Part shown: positions 1 to 9,732 of the stretch, piece by piece | How positions within the stretch are numbered: the first letter of the stretch is position 1 | Layout: every line of letters begins with the position of its first letter | NCBI GenBank assembly: GCA_033977085.1 | Contig: CP138906.1 | Coordinates: 2,294,001-2,358,000 of the forward strand | DNA: 64,000 nt | Direction: 5' to 3' | From: Apirhabdus apintestini | GTDB taxonomy: Bacteria > Pseudomonadota > Gammaproteobacteria > Enterobacterales > Enterobacteriaceae | The notes under the pieces: generated by a model | Databases searched by the model: none | Told to the model about the DNA's origin: nothing | The model's input: only the letters and a program-made list of their open reading frames with translations | Translations under genes and position numbers: made by a program

Positions 1-1173
1 ATAAATAGTTTGCGGTGCCAGCGCTTCAAACTCCTCGAATCTCAGCGGGCGGTTATCCAGCGCCGACGGTAGCCGAAATCCATATTCTACCAGCGTCTCT
101 TTACGCGCTCTGTCCCCGCGGTACATCCCGCCAATTTGCGGTATTGTTACGTGAGATTCATCTACCACCAGCAGGCCGTCGGCGGGTAAATAGTCAAATA
201 GCGTCGGCGGCGGCTCGCCCGGGCCGCGCCCGGATAAATAGCGCGAATAGTTTTCAATACCCGAACAGTATCCCAGCTCGTTCATCATCTCTAAATCAAA
301 CTGCGTGCGCTGCGTCAGGCGCTGCTCTTCCAACAGCTTATTGTTGGCCATCAGAACCTTTCGCCTGTCGACCAGCTCATCTTTAATCTCTTCCATCGCC
401 TGAACGATGCGCTCACGCGGGGTAACATAGTGCGTTTTAGGATAGACCGTATAGCGCTGCACAGTGGAATCCACGTGCCCGGTTAAAGGATCAAATAGCG
501 ACAGGCGCTCCACCTCTTCGTCGAATAACTCAACCCGCAAAGCGATATCATCGGATTCGGCAGGGAAAATATCGATAACCTCACCGCGTACGCGAAAGGT
601 ACCGCGCTGAAAAGCCTGATCGTTACGGGTATATTGCAGTTCCGCCAGCCGGCGCAGAATCGAGCGCTGATCGATAATCATGCCATTGGTCAGATGCAGC
701 ATCATTTTCAAATACAGATCGGGGTCGCCGAGGCCGTAAATGGCCGAAACCGACGCCACGACCACCACATCGCGTCGTTCCAGCAGCGCTTTGGTGGCGG
801 AAAGCCGCATCTGTTCAATATGTTCGTTAACCGAAGCGTCTTTTTCTATAAAGGTGTCGGAGCTGGGTACATAGGCTTCAGGCTGGTAATAGTCGTAATA
901 CGAAACGAAGTATTCCACCGCGTTTTCCGGGAAAAACTCTTTCATCTCGCCATAAAGCTGGGCCGCCAGCGTTTTATTCGGCGCCAGCACCATTGTCGGG
1001 CGCTGAAGATCTGCAATCACGTTCGCCACGGTAAAGGTTTTCCCGGAGCCGGTTACGCCGAGCAGGGTTTGGTGCGCCAGACCATCTTCCAGCCCCTCTT
1101 TCAGCCGACGGATAGCATTCGGCTGATCGCCAGAGGGTTGGAACGCGGAGTGCAATTTGAAGGCTTTACTCAT
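1..1173 (-). CDS. uvrB: UvrABC excinuclease subunit B, partial (N-terminal 391 codons)
   Basis: DNA damage-recognition helicase subunit of UvrABC nucleotide excision repair, loaded onto DNA by UvrA before UvrC incision. The frame is open from ATG (1173) to the window edge. It starts MSKAFKLHSAF and reaches FEEFEALAPQTIY, which corresponds to about residue 391 of the roughly 670-residue family. Walker A (GVTGSGKTF, about residues 39-47) and the beta-hairpin region (YYDYYQPEAY) that inserts between DNA strands are visible. The C-terminal helicase motifs lie outside the window. It sits downstream of bioD on the same strand, as in E. coli, but with a 1.17-kb gap holding its own control sites. No shift is seen in the visible part, unlike many neighbours. 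Confidence 0.96.
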   Translation of the reverse strand, partial: MSKAFKLHSAFQPSGDQPNAIRRLKEGLEDGLAHQTLLGVTGSGKTFTVANVIADLQRPTMVLAPNKTLAAQLYGEMKEFFPENAVEYFVSYYDYYQPEAYVPSSDTFIEKDASVNEHIEQMRLSATKALLERRDVVVVASVSAIYGLGDPDLYLKMMLHLTNGMIIDQRSILRRLAELQYTRNDQAFQRGTFRVRGEVIDIFPAESDDIALRVELFDEEVERLSLFDPLTGHVDSTVQRYTVYPKTHYVTPRERIVQAMEEIKDELVDRRKVLMANNKLLEEQRLTQRTQFDLEMMNELGYCSGIENYSRYLSGRGPGEPPPTLFDYLPADGLLVVDESHVTIPQIGGMYRGDRARKETLVEYGFRLPSALDNRPLRFEEFEALAPQTIY

Positions 1174-1250
1174 GGGAAGACAACCTGATGCAAATGGATG
1201 AAGGCAACCGAAGCCATAATTCTACTCGCCTGCGTGCATTTTGCCAGCGC

Positions 1251-1270
1251 CCCTGATTAAATCCACAGTA
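1251..1270 (-). promoter_or_regulatory. Candidate LexA (SOS) box upstream of uvrB
   Basis: A CTG-N10-CAG motif with an AT-rich spacer, followed by TA, lies about 80 bases upstream of the uvrB start. On the gene strand it reads TACTGTGGATTTAATCAGGG. The LexA consensus is TACTG(TA)5CAGTA. The outer CTG/CAG and one TA flank fit, the spacer only partly. E. coli uvrB is a known LexA target with its box close to the promoter, so position and motif agree. It could still be a chance match. Confidence 0.5.
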
Positions 1271-1568
1271 TTCCCGGCTATTATCTCCTTTGAAACCGCC
1301 ATCACAGCGCTCGCGCGCCGCTTTTAGCGGTTTCGGTTAGGGTTTATCCCGTTTTCGGGGTTATCCCCAAATGCTTTTATTTTTTAACACTTGTCAACCT
1401 GCAGCGCGCAAGTTTTATATCAGAATCTTCACTGTGATTCACAGAGATTGATTTTACTTAACTGGTTGAATATCAAAAATAATAAAATTGAGACGGCTTT
1501 CGCGCCAATTCATCTGCGGCCCGCGTATTATCTCGCTTAACGCAGGTTTTCTAACTCTAATACACAAG

Positions 1569-1593
1569 GTTATCCACAGGAATAGTGGATAAC
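1569..1593. promoter_or_regulatory. Inverted pair of DnaA-box-like sites
   Basis: A perfect 9-bp inverted repeat, GTTATCCAC / GTGGATAAC, is separated by 7 bases. The left arm contains the exact strong DnaA box TTATCCACA. The right arm is the same box on the other strand with one mismatch. It lies about 400 bases upstream of uvrB. DnaA boxes near E. coli uvrB are described in older literature as I recall, so a conserved regulatory or DnaA-titrating site is plausible. Binding is not shown here. Confidence 0.5.
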
Positions 1594-2343
1594 TGTGTCC
1601 GAGCCGCAATACAGGCAGCATCGCGAAAATAGAATGCGGACCGCATTTTTATTAAAAAAGATCGGTGAATTTTTTTACCTGCGCCAGGTCGATAATCTGG
1701 ACAAAAATTCCGCTGAAACCGTGCAATATTGCGCCGCTTGAGCTACGGCCCGTTAATACCAATATTGGCGGTTTTCCGGCCTATAACACGCCTGCCTCTC
1801 CGCGCCTTTGGGCGCCATAACAACCAGCTAACAGAGTTTTATTAAAAATGGAACGCTGATTGATGCCGTACTAAGCCCGGTTGATACATAACTGCGCATT
1901 TTGCAGCCGCTTCTCCACCACGCTCATACTCGTTAATTATCATTTCCATAGCAAGAGTGCGCGCGGGCCCAGGAATTAACGCAAACTAACGCGATATAAC
2001 GGATTTGAAATGCGTTATTCCAGCCCGGTGATTACACGGTGCCTTCTTACGTGAAAAATACGCCTTAATATGCGAGCATCCGTAGACTTAGCAAACGCAG
2101 GGGCGATGTAGTGACGCGATATGTCGCCGTGATACAGGAAAGCCCGCGTAATAACAGCGGCGTATGATATCAGGCGTTATTGCTATTTTATTTTCGCCGC
2201 ACGGCGCGTTTGAATCACTATCCCGGTCGGTCGCCAGGCCAATAACTCCGTAAAAAAACGGGCTATCCGACTGACTAATACGGCCGAGCCACCATTAAAT
2301 AACGATTTTTTGCTGATTAAATCACCAAACTCTGTTCGACAGG

Positions 2344-3029
2344 CTAATCCAGAAAACCTTTCGGCAGCGTCAGCCAGTCGCCGGTGTGCTGAAGCTCATC
2401 ACACGCGGGAAGCCACGGAATTTCACCCAAGCAGGGGCTGGCAGCGCCGCTCGTAACGTCGCGATATAAGGCGCATAAAAATCATCCGGTGGCTGAATTT
2501 GATTCGCTATCCAGCCTGCCAGCGTCAGGCCTGTCTGCTGCACCGCCAGCGCCGTCAAAAGCGCATGATTAATACATCCGAGCTTGATACCAACCACCAT
2601 TAGCACCGGAAGCGATTCGCTCTTCACCCAATCGGCGAAAGAGTAGCGCGGGCCGAGCGGCGTGAACCAGCCTCCCGCGCCCTCCACCAGCGTGCGATCT
2701 GCGCGCGCTTCCAGCGCCCGCAGGCCTTCAGAGAGCCGACGCGGATCTATCTCTACGCCTGCCCTTGCGCTGGCGATATGCGGCGAGGTCGCCTCGCGCA
2801 GCGCATAGGGATTAATCGCGCTGTAATCCAGGCTCAGCGCGCTATAGCGCCGCAGCGCCAGCGCATCCTCGTTGGTTAACCCCTGTGCCCCCGCCTCACA
2901 GCCTGAGGCAACCGGCTTATAGCCCACCGCCGCACAACCCGCCCGCTGCGCTGCCTGTAGCAATACGCAACCGGCGAGCGTTTTTCCAACGCCGGTGTCC
3001 GTACCGGTAATAAACCAGCTTTTATTCAC
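2344..3029 (-). pseudogene. bioD: Dethiobiotin synthetase, one frameshift near the 3' end
   Basis: ATP-dependent closure of the ureido ring of dethiobiotin, the penultimate step of biotin synthesis. The P-loop GTDTGVGKT, the PVASG motif and VEGAGGW are clear, and alignment to E. coli BioD is good throughout. The likely start is GTG at 3029 (VNKSWFITGTDT), preceded by GGAG at 9 bases and overlapping the bioC stop. An ATG at 3044 would add five residues. A G-run at 2426-2428 has one base too many: beyond it the gene strand in the next frame reads LGEIPWLPACDELQHTGDW and ends at TAG 2344. Unshifted, the product instead has a foreign tail ending at 2370. It is the last gene of bioBFCD. Confidence 0.88.
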
Positions 3030-3775
3030 AGATAAGTACTCCATAAAAGAGACGGTACGTCAGCGGATACGCCGCCGTTTCTCGCGGCCAGGCTTGAGAA
3101 AGTTGCTGAAGCCGCGCCCGCGTAAGCGCGTGCCCCCACGTCCGCTATGCAAATGCGTCGCCCCAACGCCTTTCAGGGAACGCATGGCGCTTAATGCACT
3201 GGTAAAATTCACCGTCAGTGGCTCGCAGGCGTACTCCACCAGTGCGCTGCCTGCGGCGGCAGTAACCTGCTGTGGCGTAAGAAAGCGATTAATGTGCGCC
3301 CGGTCATCCAGCGCCCGCCAGGCCTGACGCAATTCATACAATGAATCGGCGCACAGCGTACTAAACAGCACCAGGCCACCGGGGCGCACAGTGCGTTTTA
3401 ACGCGCTCAGGCCGCCTTCCAGCGAAGCACACCACTGAACCGCAAGGTTACTCCACGCCAGGTCAAACGCCCGGTCGACCAGGGCAAAGCCTCAATATCG
3501 CCCTGTAGATAAACCTGCGCAGCGGCATAGCGGCGCGCCTGGATTAGCATCTCGCGCGAAAGATCGAGCGCGACGACGCGCGCGCCGCGCTGCCGCCAGC
3601 GTCTGCTAAACGTTCCGGTGCCGCAGCCCGCATCCAGCACCGAAGCGGGGTGAGCGTCACCGGCGAATGTAAGTAAGCGCTCGCCGCACCGGCGCTGCAG
3701 CTCGGCATAGCTATCGTAATCTTTTGCCGCGCGCCCAAAGGCGCTGGCGACGGCGCGTTTATCGACTACAGGCAT
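3022..3775 (-). pseudogene. bioC: Malonyl-ACP O-methyltransferase BioC, two frameshifts
   Basis: SAM-dependent methyltransferase that masks malonyl-ACP as a methyl ester so that fatty-acid enzymes can build the pimeloyl chain of biotin. The N-terminal part has the SAM motif VLDAGCGTGTFS and GDIEALP, then shifts near 3483 where one base is missing. The next frame continues FDLAWSNLAVQWC and VRPGGLVLFSTLC. A second shift lies in the five-C run 3133-3137. After it the C-terminus LTRARLQQLSQAWP ends with TAA overlapping the bioD start. The start overlaps the end of bioF by 17 bases, as expected of translationally coupled genes. Confidence 0.86.
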
Positions 3776-4910
3776 GCAGCGCCTCCAGCAACATGTTGAT
3801 ATCCGCAGGCGTATGCGCAGCGCTCAGCGTAATACGCAGCCGCGCAGAACCGCTCTGCACCGTTGGCGGGCGTATTGGCACCGTCCACACCCCTTTTGCG
3901 CAGTGCGTCAGACAGCGCCAGAGTGCGGTGATTGTCGCCGACAATAAGCGGCTGAATGGCCGATACCGAGGGAGAAAGTCGCCAGGCAAGCGGCGCAGCG
4001 CCAGCGCGAAAATGCTCAATGCGCGCCTGTAGCAACGCCCGCAGGGTATTGCCCTCATCGGAACGAACTATCGCCAGCGCGGCAGAAATGGCCTCAGCCT
4101 GCGCTGGCGGCATCGCCGTGCTGTATATTAGGTGGCGAGCAAACTGGAGAAAATAGTCACCGAGCCTGGTGCTGCAGAGTACGGCCGCCCCGCTTACGCC
4201 GAACGCCTTACCAAACGTGATGACTAAAATATCCGGGCGGATGTGCTGCATGGCGCAGCTCCCGCGCCCGGCATCGCCGACAGCGCCAGCACCGTGCGCA
4301 TCATCAACTAAAAGCAGCGCCCCGGTTTCGTCGGCAATGCGCGCTATCTCCGCCAGCGGCGCGCTGTCACCATCCATACTGAATATCCCTTCAGTCACCA
4401 CCATCTGCAGACCAGAGCAGCCTCGATAACTGACGCTTCAGTGACTCAATGTCATTATGAAGGAATCGCCGCAGCCGCCCAGGCGCCAGGTTTGCCGCCT
4501 CAAGCAAAGACGAGTGGCTTAACCTGTCGGCCACCAGCGTCTTTCGCGCCGGCCAGCGCCGTGATAACCGCCTGATTCGCCGCATAGCCAGAAATAAACA
4601 ATAACGCGCGCGGATAGCCGGCCCACTCAGCCAGCGCCTGCTCCAGGCGCCGGTGCGCCTCACTATAACCAACTACGTGGCCGGAACCCCCGCTGCCCGT
4701 TCCGTAGCGGGCAGCACCCGCTTGCCAGGCCGCAATTACTTTAGGGTGGCGCGCCAGGCCCAAATAATCATTGCCGGCAAAATTACGCCAGCGCCCACTC
4801 TCACTTTCTAACCAGCGCCCTGCCCCGGCTGATACCGCTGCGCGCTGGCGCATCAGGCCCTGGCTTTGACGATCTTTTAGCGCTTCGTCGATACGCTGCT
4901 CCCAGTTCAT
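3759..4910 (-). pseudogene. bioF: 8-amino-7-oxononanoate synthase, three frameshifts
   Basis: PLP enzyme that condenses pimeloyl-ACP/CoA with L-alanine. Segments of E. coli BioF follow each other in order in alternating frames: N-terminus with FAGNDYLGLARHP and GSGGSGHVVGYS; then LVADRLSHSSLLEAANLAPG; then MVVTEGIFSMDGDSAPLAEI, VDDAHGAG and the PLP-lysine region TFGKAFGVSGAAVL; finally IRPPTVQSGSARLRITLSAAHT. Shifts lie near 4537, 4403 and 3893 (next to a C/T run). Start ATG 4910 overlaps the bioB stop by four bases. No nonsense substitutions are seen within the correct frames, so the lesions are purely indels. Confidence 0.88.
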
Positions 4911-5938
4911 TGCGCCGCCGCGTTGTACCAGGCATCGGTATCGGCGCTGAGTAACTGTTCCGCAAGCCGGGCCTGCATTTCAGTATCATCTGCCAATGCG
5001 CGGTGCCGTTGTGGGCGCAACCCGAGCTTTTGCAGCAACCGCTGGTCGCTATCCTGCTGCGGGTTTGGCGTCGTCAGCAGACGGCAGCCATAGAAAATCG
5101 AATTCGCGCCCGCCATGAAACAAAGCGCCTGAGTTTGTTCGCTCATTTGTTCGCGTCCGGCGGAAAGCCGCACTCTGGAGCGCGGCATCATAATGCGCGC
5201 TACCGCAACGGTTCGTATGAAATCAAACGGGTCGAGATCGTTATTATCTGCCAGCGGCGTGCCTTGCACTTTGACCAGCATATTGATTGGTACGCTTTGC
5301 GGCGGTTCCGGCAGATTCGCCAATTGAACTAACAGCGCAGCCCGATCGTCTGCGCTTTCACCCAGCCCGACAATGCCGCCCGAACAAACATTGATACCGG
5401 CTTCACGCACCCGGTTTAGCGTATCAAGCCGCTCCTGATAAGTACGAGTAGTGATAATTTCGCCGTAAAACTCTGGCGAAGTGTCCAGATTATGGTTGTA
5501 ATAATCCAGCCCGGCCTGCGCCAGCCGGTGCGCCTGAGCGCCACTCAGCGTTCCCAGCGTCATGCAGGTCTCCATGCCCAGAGCCTTTACGCCACGCACC
5601 ATTTGCTCCAGCGTCGGCATATCTCGATCGTGTGGGTTCTTCCACGCGGCGCCCATACAAAACCGCGTCGCGCCAGATTCTCGCGCCTGACGCGCTGCGG
5701 CCAGTACCTTTTCTACCGCCATCAATGCCTCTGCTGTTACACCGGTTTTATAACGCGCGCTTTGGGGGCAATACTTACAATCTTCCGGACAGGCGCCGGT
5801 TTTAATCGACAACAGAGTGCTGATTTGTATCTCAGCCGGATCGAAATACTGACGGTGGAGGCTTTGCGCCTCAAAAATCAGCGCCAAAAGCGGTTTATCA
5901 AAAAGCGCCCGCGCCATGGGCAGCGTCCAGTTAACCAT
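4907..5938 (-). CDS. bioB: Biotin synthase
   Basis: Radical-SAM enzyme that inserts sulfur into dethiobiotin. The protein has 343 residues (E. coli 346). The cluster motif CPEDCKYC (Cys50, 54, 57) and the conserved NHNLDTSPEFYG and VRLSAGREQM segments are present. The start chosen is ATG 5938 (MVNWTLPMARAL), because GGAG lies 6 bases upstream and the length fits. A longer in-frame start at 5995 would run into the BirA operator. It is the first gene of bioBFCD, transcribed away from bioA, and the only intact member of that operon here. Confidence 0.97.
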   Translation of the reverse strand: MVNWTLPMARALFDKPLLALIFEAQSLHRQYFDPAEIQISTLLSIKTGACPEDCKYCPQSARYKTGVTAEALMAVEKVLAAARQARESGATRFCMGAAWKNPHDRDMPTLEQMVRGVKALGMETCMTLGTLSGAQAHRLAQAGLDYYNHNLDTSPEFYGEIITTRTYQERLDTLNRVREAGINVCSGGIVGLGESADDRAALLVQLANLPEPPQSVPINMLVKVQGTPLADNNDLDPFDFIRTVAVARIMMPRSRVRLSAGREQMSEQTQALCFMAGANSIFYGCRLLTTPNPQQDSDQRLLQKLGLRPQRHRALADDTEMQARLAEQLLSADTDAWYNAAAQ

Positions 5939-5979
5939 TTTTACTCCGAGGTAGGATTTAACGTTAATTCTCGCTAGAA

Positions 5980-6013
5980 TAGTAAACCTATACAATTGAT
6001 AAAAAGTTTACAA
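5980..6013. promoter_or_regulatory. BirA biotin operator between bioA and bioB
   Basis: TAGTAAACC, 16 bases, AGTTTACAA. The BirA consensus is TTGTAAACC-N16-GGTTTACAA, so each arm has one mismatch and the spacing is right. The site covers both divergent promoters, so biotinyl-AMP-charged BirA would repress bioA and bioBFCD together. The right arm ends immediately before the bioA start region, the same geometry as in E. coli. Confidence 0.9.
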
Positions 6014-7309
6014 GTGATCATAACCTCGGAAGACCTCGATTTCGACAGGCAGCATATTTGGCACCCTTATACGTCGATGAGCGCACCGCTGCCAGTATAT
6101 CCCGTGAGCGGCGCTGCGGGCTGCGAACTTCAGCTAAACGATGGGCAGAGGCTGATTGACGGTATGTCATCCTGGTGGGCGGCGATTCATGGCTACGGGC
6201 ATCCACAGCTAACCGCAGCGCTTTGCGAACAGGCGCAGCGAATGCCGCACGTCATGTTCGGCGGTGTGACGCACGCGCCCGCGATAGCCCTGTGCCGCAA
6301 ACTGGTGGCAATGACGCCGCCTGCGCTTAGCCGCGTGTTTCTGGCTGACTCTGGCTCCGTGGCGGTTGAAGTTGCCATGAAAATGGCACTCCAGTATTGG
6401 CAGGCGCGCGGAGAAAACCGACGGCGCTTTTTAACGCTGCGGGGTGGGTATCACGGCGATACCTTTGGCGCGATGTCCGTGAGTTGCCCCGACAATTCAA
6501 TGCACGGCCTGTGGCGCGGTTATATACCGGAACATTTATTCGCGCCTGCACCAACGTGCCGCTTTGAAGATACGTGGGACGCCGCACAAATAGCGCCATT
6601 TACGCAGCTAGTAGAAAAGCATCGTCACGCCATTGCCGCCGTCATCCTAGAACCTATTGTGCAAGGCGCGGGCGGCATGCGCTTTTATCATCCTCAATGG
6701 CTAAAAGAGATTCGCACGCTGTGCTACCGGGAAGGCATTTTGCTGATTGCCGATGAGATAGCGACCGGGTTTGGACGCACCGGTGAGCTTTTCGCCTGCG
6801 GCCATGCCGGTATCACGCCTGATATTTTGTGTCTCGGTAAAGCGTTAACCGGTGGCACAATGACTCTTTCTGCCACCCTGACGACGGGCGAGATTGCCAA
6901 AACAATCAGCGACGGCGAAGCCGGGTGTTTTATGCACGGCCCGACATTTATGGGTAATCCACTGGCCTGCGCCGCTGCAAACGCCAGCCTGGACATTCTG
7001 GAACAAGGCGCGTGGCGGCATCAGGTGCGCGCTATTGAGTGTCAGTTACGCAACGCGCTACTGCCATTACAAGATCATCCCCGAGTGCAGGATGTTAGGG
7101 TTCTCGGTGCCATTGGCGTAGTCGAAACCCGCACGCCGGTGAATATGGCGTCAATTCAGCGCGCCTTTGTCACAGCCGGCGTATGGATCCGCCCATTCGG
7201 GCGCCTTATTTACTTGATGCCTCCCTATATTATTACTTCGGATCAACTGGCCCGCCTGACGTCTGCTATCGCTGAGGTATTGACGCGGGATGACTGTTTT
7301 CAGTCATAG
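6014..7309 (+). CDS. bioA: Adenosylmethionine-8-amino-7-oxononanoate aminotransferase
   Basis: PLP aminotransferase that uses SAM as amino donor to make 7,8-diaminopelargonic acid. The frame is intact and matches E. coli BioA throughout: DRQHIWHPYTSM, DGMSSWWAAIHGYGHP, ADSGSVAVEVAMKMALQYWQ, LIADEIATGFGRTG, the PLP-lysine segment LGKALTGGTMT, and HGPTFMGNPLACAAANAS. The start is uncertain. The codon that aligns with the E. coli ATG is ATA (6020-6022), so GTG 6014 or TTG 5996 must serve, and neither has a clear Shine-Dalgarno. It is divergent from bioB. Confidence 0.94.
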   Translation: MIITSEDLDFDRQHIWHPYTSMSAPLPVYPVSGAAGCELQLNDGQRLIDGMSSWWAAIHGYGHPQLTAALCEQAQRMPHVMFGGVTHAPAIALCRKLVAMTPPALSRVFLADSGSVAVEVAMKMALQYWQARGENRRRFLTLRGGYHGDTFGAMSVSCPDNSMHGLWRGYIPEHLFAPAPTCRFEDTWDAAQIAPFTQLVEKHRHAIAAVILEPIVQGAGGMRFYHPQWLKEIRTLCYREGILLIADEIATGFGRTGELFACGHAGITPDILCLGKALTGGTMTLSATLTTGEIAKTISDGEAGCFMHGPTFMGNPLACAAANASLDILEQGAWRHQVRAIECQLRNALLPLQDHPRVQDVRVLGAIGVVETRTPVNMASIQRAFVTAGVWIRPFGRLIYLMPPYIITSDQLARLTSAIAEVLTRDDCFQS

Positions 7310-7757
7310 CCGCAGCTGCAATATCGCTTTCATTAAACACGGCTGCTATAAGTGGCCATGCCTGCAGCGCACAGAAAAACGGAACGCATGCGCCACGGCG
7401 AGAGTGCTAACAACCGCCTGGTCAGCGCTAATTACCACGGCGCTATAAGGCTGGCTCGCCTGCGCGCACCGCATATATATGCGCGCAATCACGGCCTCCC
7501 GCTTTCAACCGCAGCGTTTTTTGTTTACGACTATTTTCCCGGCCAGGATGTCACATCGTGCAATGCCAAATGCTTATTTTCGAGGCACCCCGAAAAACGC
7601 CAGGCGTTCCCATTATGTCCTTCCCAAATTGGCAGGGAATAAGGTAAAACGGGACGCTGTGGTAAAAACCAGGCAACATCCTCAAATTTATCTGTTTTAA
7701 AGCCGTGGGATTACACCACCCCAGAAATCGATAGCCCATTTGCTGACAGGAGAAATA
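7310..7757. other. Gene-free interval between bioA and ybhB
   Basis: About 450 bases. Short open frames exist but none resembles a known protein or has a ribosome site with codon use like the neighbours. A good AGGAGA ribosome site for ybhB lies at the right end. Nothing else recognised. Confidence 0.5.
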
Positions 7758-8234
7758 ATGAAACTCACCAGTGAAGATATTCGTGACGGCGAGAAATTAC
7801 CGGAACGCCACATTTTTAACGGTATGGGGTACCAGGGCGATAATATCTCCCCGCACCTGGCATGGAGCGACGTGCCCGAAGGAACGAAAAGTTTCGTTAT
7901 TACCTGCTTCGATCCCGATGCGCCTACGGGTTCCGGCTGGTGGCATTGGGTGGTTGCGAATATTAGCGCCGATACGCGCCAACTCGCACAGGGGGCGGGT
8001 TCCGGGCTGGCTGCACTTCCTAAGGGCGCTTTACAGACGCGCACCGACTTTGGCGATGCGAAATATGGCGGAGCCGCGCCGCCGAAAGGGGAATCGCACC
8101 GCTATATTTTTACCGTGCATGCGCTGGACACGGCACAGCTTGACGTTACCGCCGACGCCAGCGGTGCAATGGTCGGATTCAACGTCCATTTTCACTCGCT
8201 CGGCAGCGCCTCCCTGACGACGCTCTATATATAA
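7758..8234 (+). CDS. ybhB: YbhB/YbcL (PEBP/RKIP-like) family protein
   Basis: Phosphatidylethanolamine-binding-protein fold; the cellular role of YbhB is unsettled. The 158 residues equal the E. coli length. Conserved ligand-pocket motifs are visible: NISPHLAWSDVPEGTKSF, DPDAPTGSGWWHWVV, GAAPPKGESHRYIFTVHAL and NVHFHSLGSASLT. Start ATG 7758 is preceded by AGGAGA at 6 bases. It lies between bioA and ybhC as in E. coli. The frame is intact. Confidence 0.95.
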   Translation: MKLTSEDIRDGEKLPERHIFNGMGYQGDNISPHLAWSDVPEGTKSFVITCFDPDAPTGSGWWHWVVANISADTRQLAQGAGSGLAALPKGALQTRTDFGDAKYGGAAPPKGESHRYIFTVHALDTAQLDVTADASGAMVGFNVHFHSLGSASLTTLYI

Positions 8235-8438
8235 ACGCGCCGGGATCGTGATTTATCTCAAAATCGGCTTCCCGTTTCACTTAAGTTAGTATAAAAAGGT
8301 AGGCGCCTGAACATATCGCCTGCCGAGGCTGGCTACCGCCTACTTCCCCCATTAAGAGACGGCCGCCCCCTCTTACCGGCAATAGTAACGCAGTACGGCT
8401 CGCTTTTACCCGTTAATTTGCTAAGCAAGGAGCACCCC

Positions 8439-9732
8439 TTGAAGAATTTTTCCATCGCCCGTTTAGGTTTGGCTTTAGCGCTAGGCGCGACGCTGACCGC
8501 ATGCAGCTCAACGCCGGACGATAACCTCCCCCTTCGGATCAACAGGCTCCCGGTAGTGAAAACCGTCCCGTGCTGTCCGCCCGGGAGGCAGAAAACTTTG
8601 TTCCAGCGCGCTGGTTTCTGTCGCTAAATAAAGAAGAGGCACCGTGGACGCCCGCCGACATCACGCTGCCACAGCAGCCTGATTTTGTCGTGGGGCCAGC
8701 CAATGGTGAAGGCGTTACGCATACCACATTGCAGGCGGCCGTTGATGCGGCAATCGTCAAACGCGGCTCGCGCCGCCAGTACATTGCCGTAATGCCCGGC
8801 GAGTATCCGGGAACCGTGTATATTCCAGCTGCTTCAAATAGCGTGACTATTTACGGTACCGGCGAGACAGCCGATGCCGTAAAAATCGGGCTGGCGCTGG
8901 ATTCAGAAATTGATGTCAACACGTGGCGTCGCACGGTTAATCCGGGTGGCAAATACATGCCGGGCAAACCTTCCTGGTATATGTTCGACACCTGCCAGCG
9001 CCAGCGTAGCGCTACCGTCGGCATAATGTGCTCAGCAGCCGTATGGTCGCAAAATAATGGGTTACAACTCCAGAATCTGACCATTCAGAATACATTGGGG
9101 GATAGCGTTGATGCGGGCGATCATCACGCGGTTGCTCTACGCAGTGACGGGGATAACGTTCAGATTAATAAGGTAAATCTTCTTGGTCGCCAGAATACAC
9201 TCTTCGTCACGAATAGCGATATCCGAAACCGCATGCTAGACGATCGCCTAACCCGCACGCTGGTGACGAATAGCTATCTCGAAGGAGATGTCGATATCGT
9301 AGCTGGCCGTGGCGCAGTGGTATTTAACAATGATACGTTCCGCGTTGTGCAAACGCGCACCCAGCGGGAAGGCTATGTATTTGCTCCGGCTACGCCCGCA
9401 GCGCTTTCTTTCGGTTTCCTGGCTGAAAACAGTCGCTTTATCGCAGAAGGCGACGGCGTAGCGAAGTTAGGCCGTGCCTGGATCTGGGCGTTGCGGAAGG
9501 CAGCTATTCGCCCGGTCAGTCTCCTAACGGACAGGTGGTGATTCGTACCAGCACTATTAGCAAGAATTTTAACCAGAAACAGCCGTGGGGAGATGCGCTT
9601 GATTCAGGGCGTCCGTATGCCGGTAATATCGGTAACGGAACCAATGATAACAATGAACCTCAGCGCGACCTGAACGACCCTGCGTTTAATCGCCTGTGGG
9701 AATTCCACAATAGCGTACAAGACAGCGAGTAA
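8439..9732 (+). pseudogene. ybhC: YbhC-like pectinesterase-family lipoprotein, two frameshifts
   Basis: Outer-membrane lipoprotein of the pectin methylesterase fold; the E. coli homologue is described as an acyl-CoA thioesterase, not a pectin enzyme. The start is TTG 8439 (KNFSIARLGLALAL) after AAGGAG. The lipobox LTAC follows and then SSTPDD. The first shift lies in the C/T run near 8530, after which the frame reads QQAPGSENRPVLSAREAENF. The right-handed beta-helix body is continuous, with PDFVVGPANGEGVTHTTLQA, DGDNVQINKVNLLGRQNT and NSYLEGDVDIVAGRGAVVF. A second shift (one G missing) lies near 9481. The end NGQVVIRTSTISKNFNQ to NSVQDSE matches the family C-terminus. Confidence 0.9.

Larger units (their letters stand above)
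1174..2343. other. Gene-free interval between uvrB and bioD
   Basis: About 1.17 kb with no convincing coding frame on either strand. It carries the candidate LexA box and the DnaA-box pair. The part around 1380-2100 is relatively AT-rich and contains several short TTATCCC/GTTATCCCC sequences resembling further weak DnaA boxes. No gene remnant is recognised. Confidence 0.6.

Noticed and set aside
634..1188. 184-codon plus-strand frame
   Set aside because: Antisense to uvrB, whose minus-strand product aligns fully to the known protein.
7352..7642. 96-codon frame between bioA and ybhB
   Set aside because: No homology, no ribosome site, overlapping frames of similar length in the same stretch.
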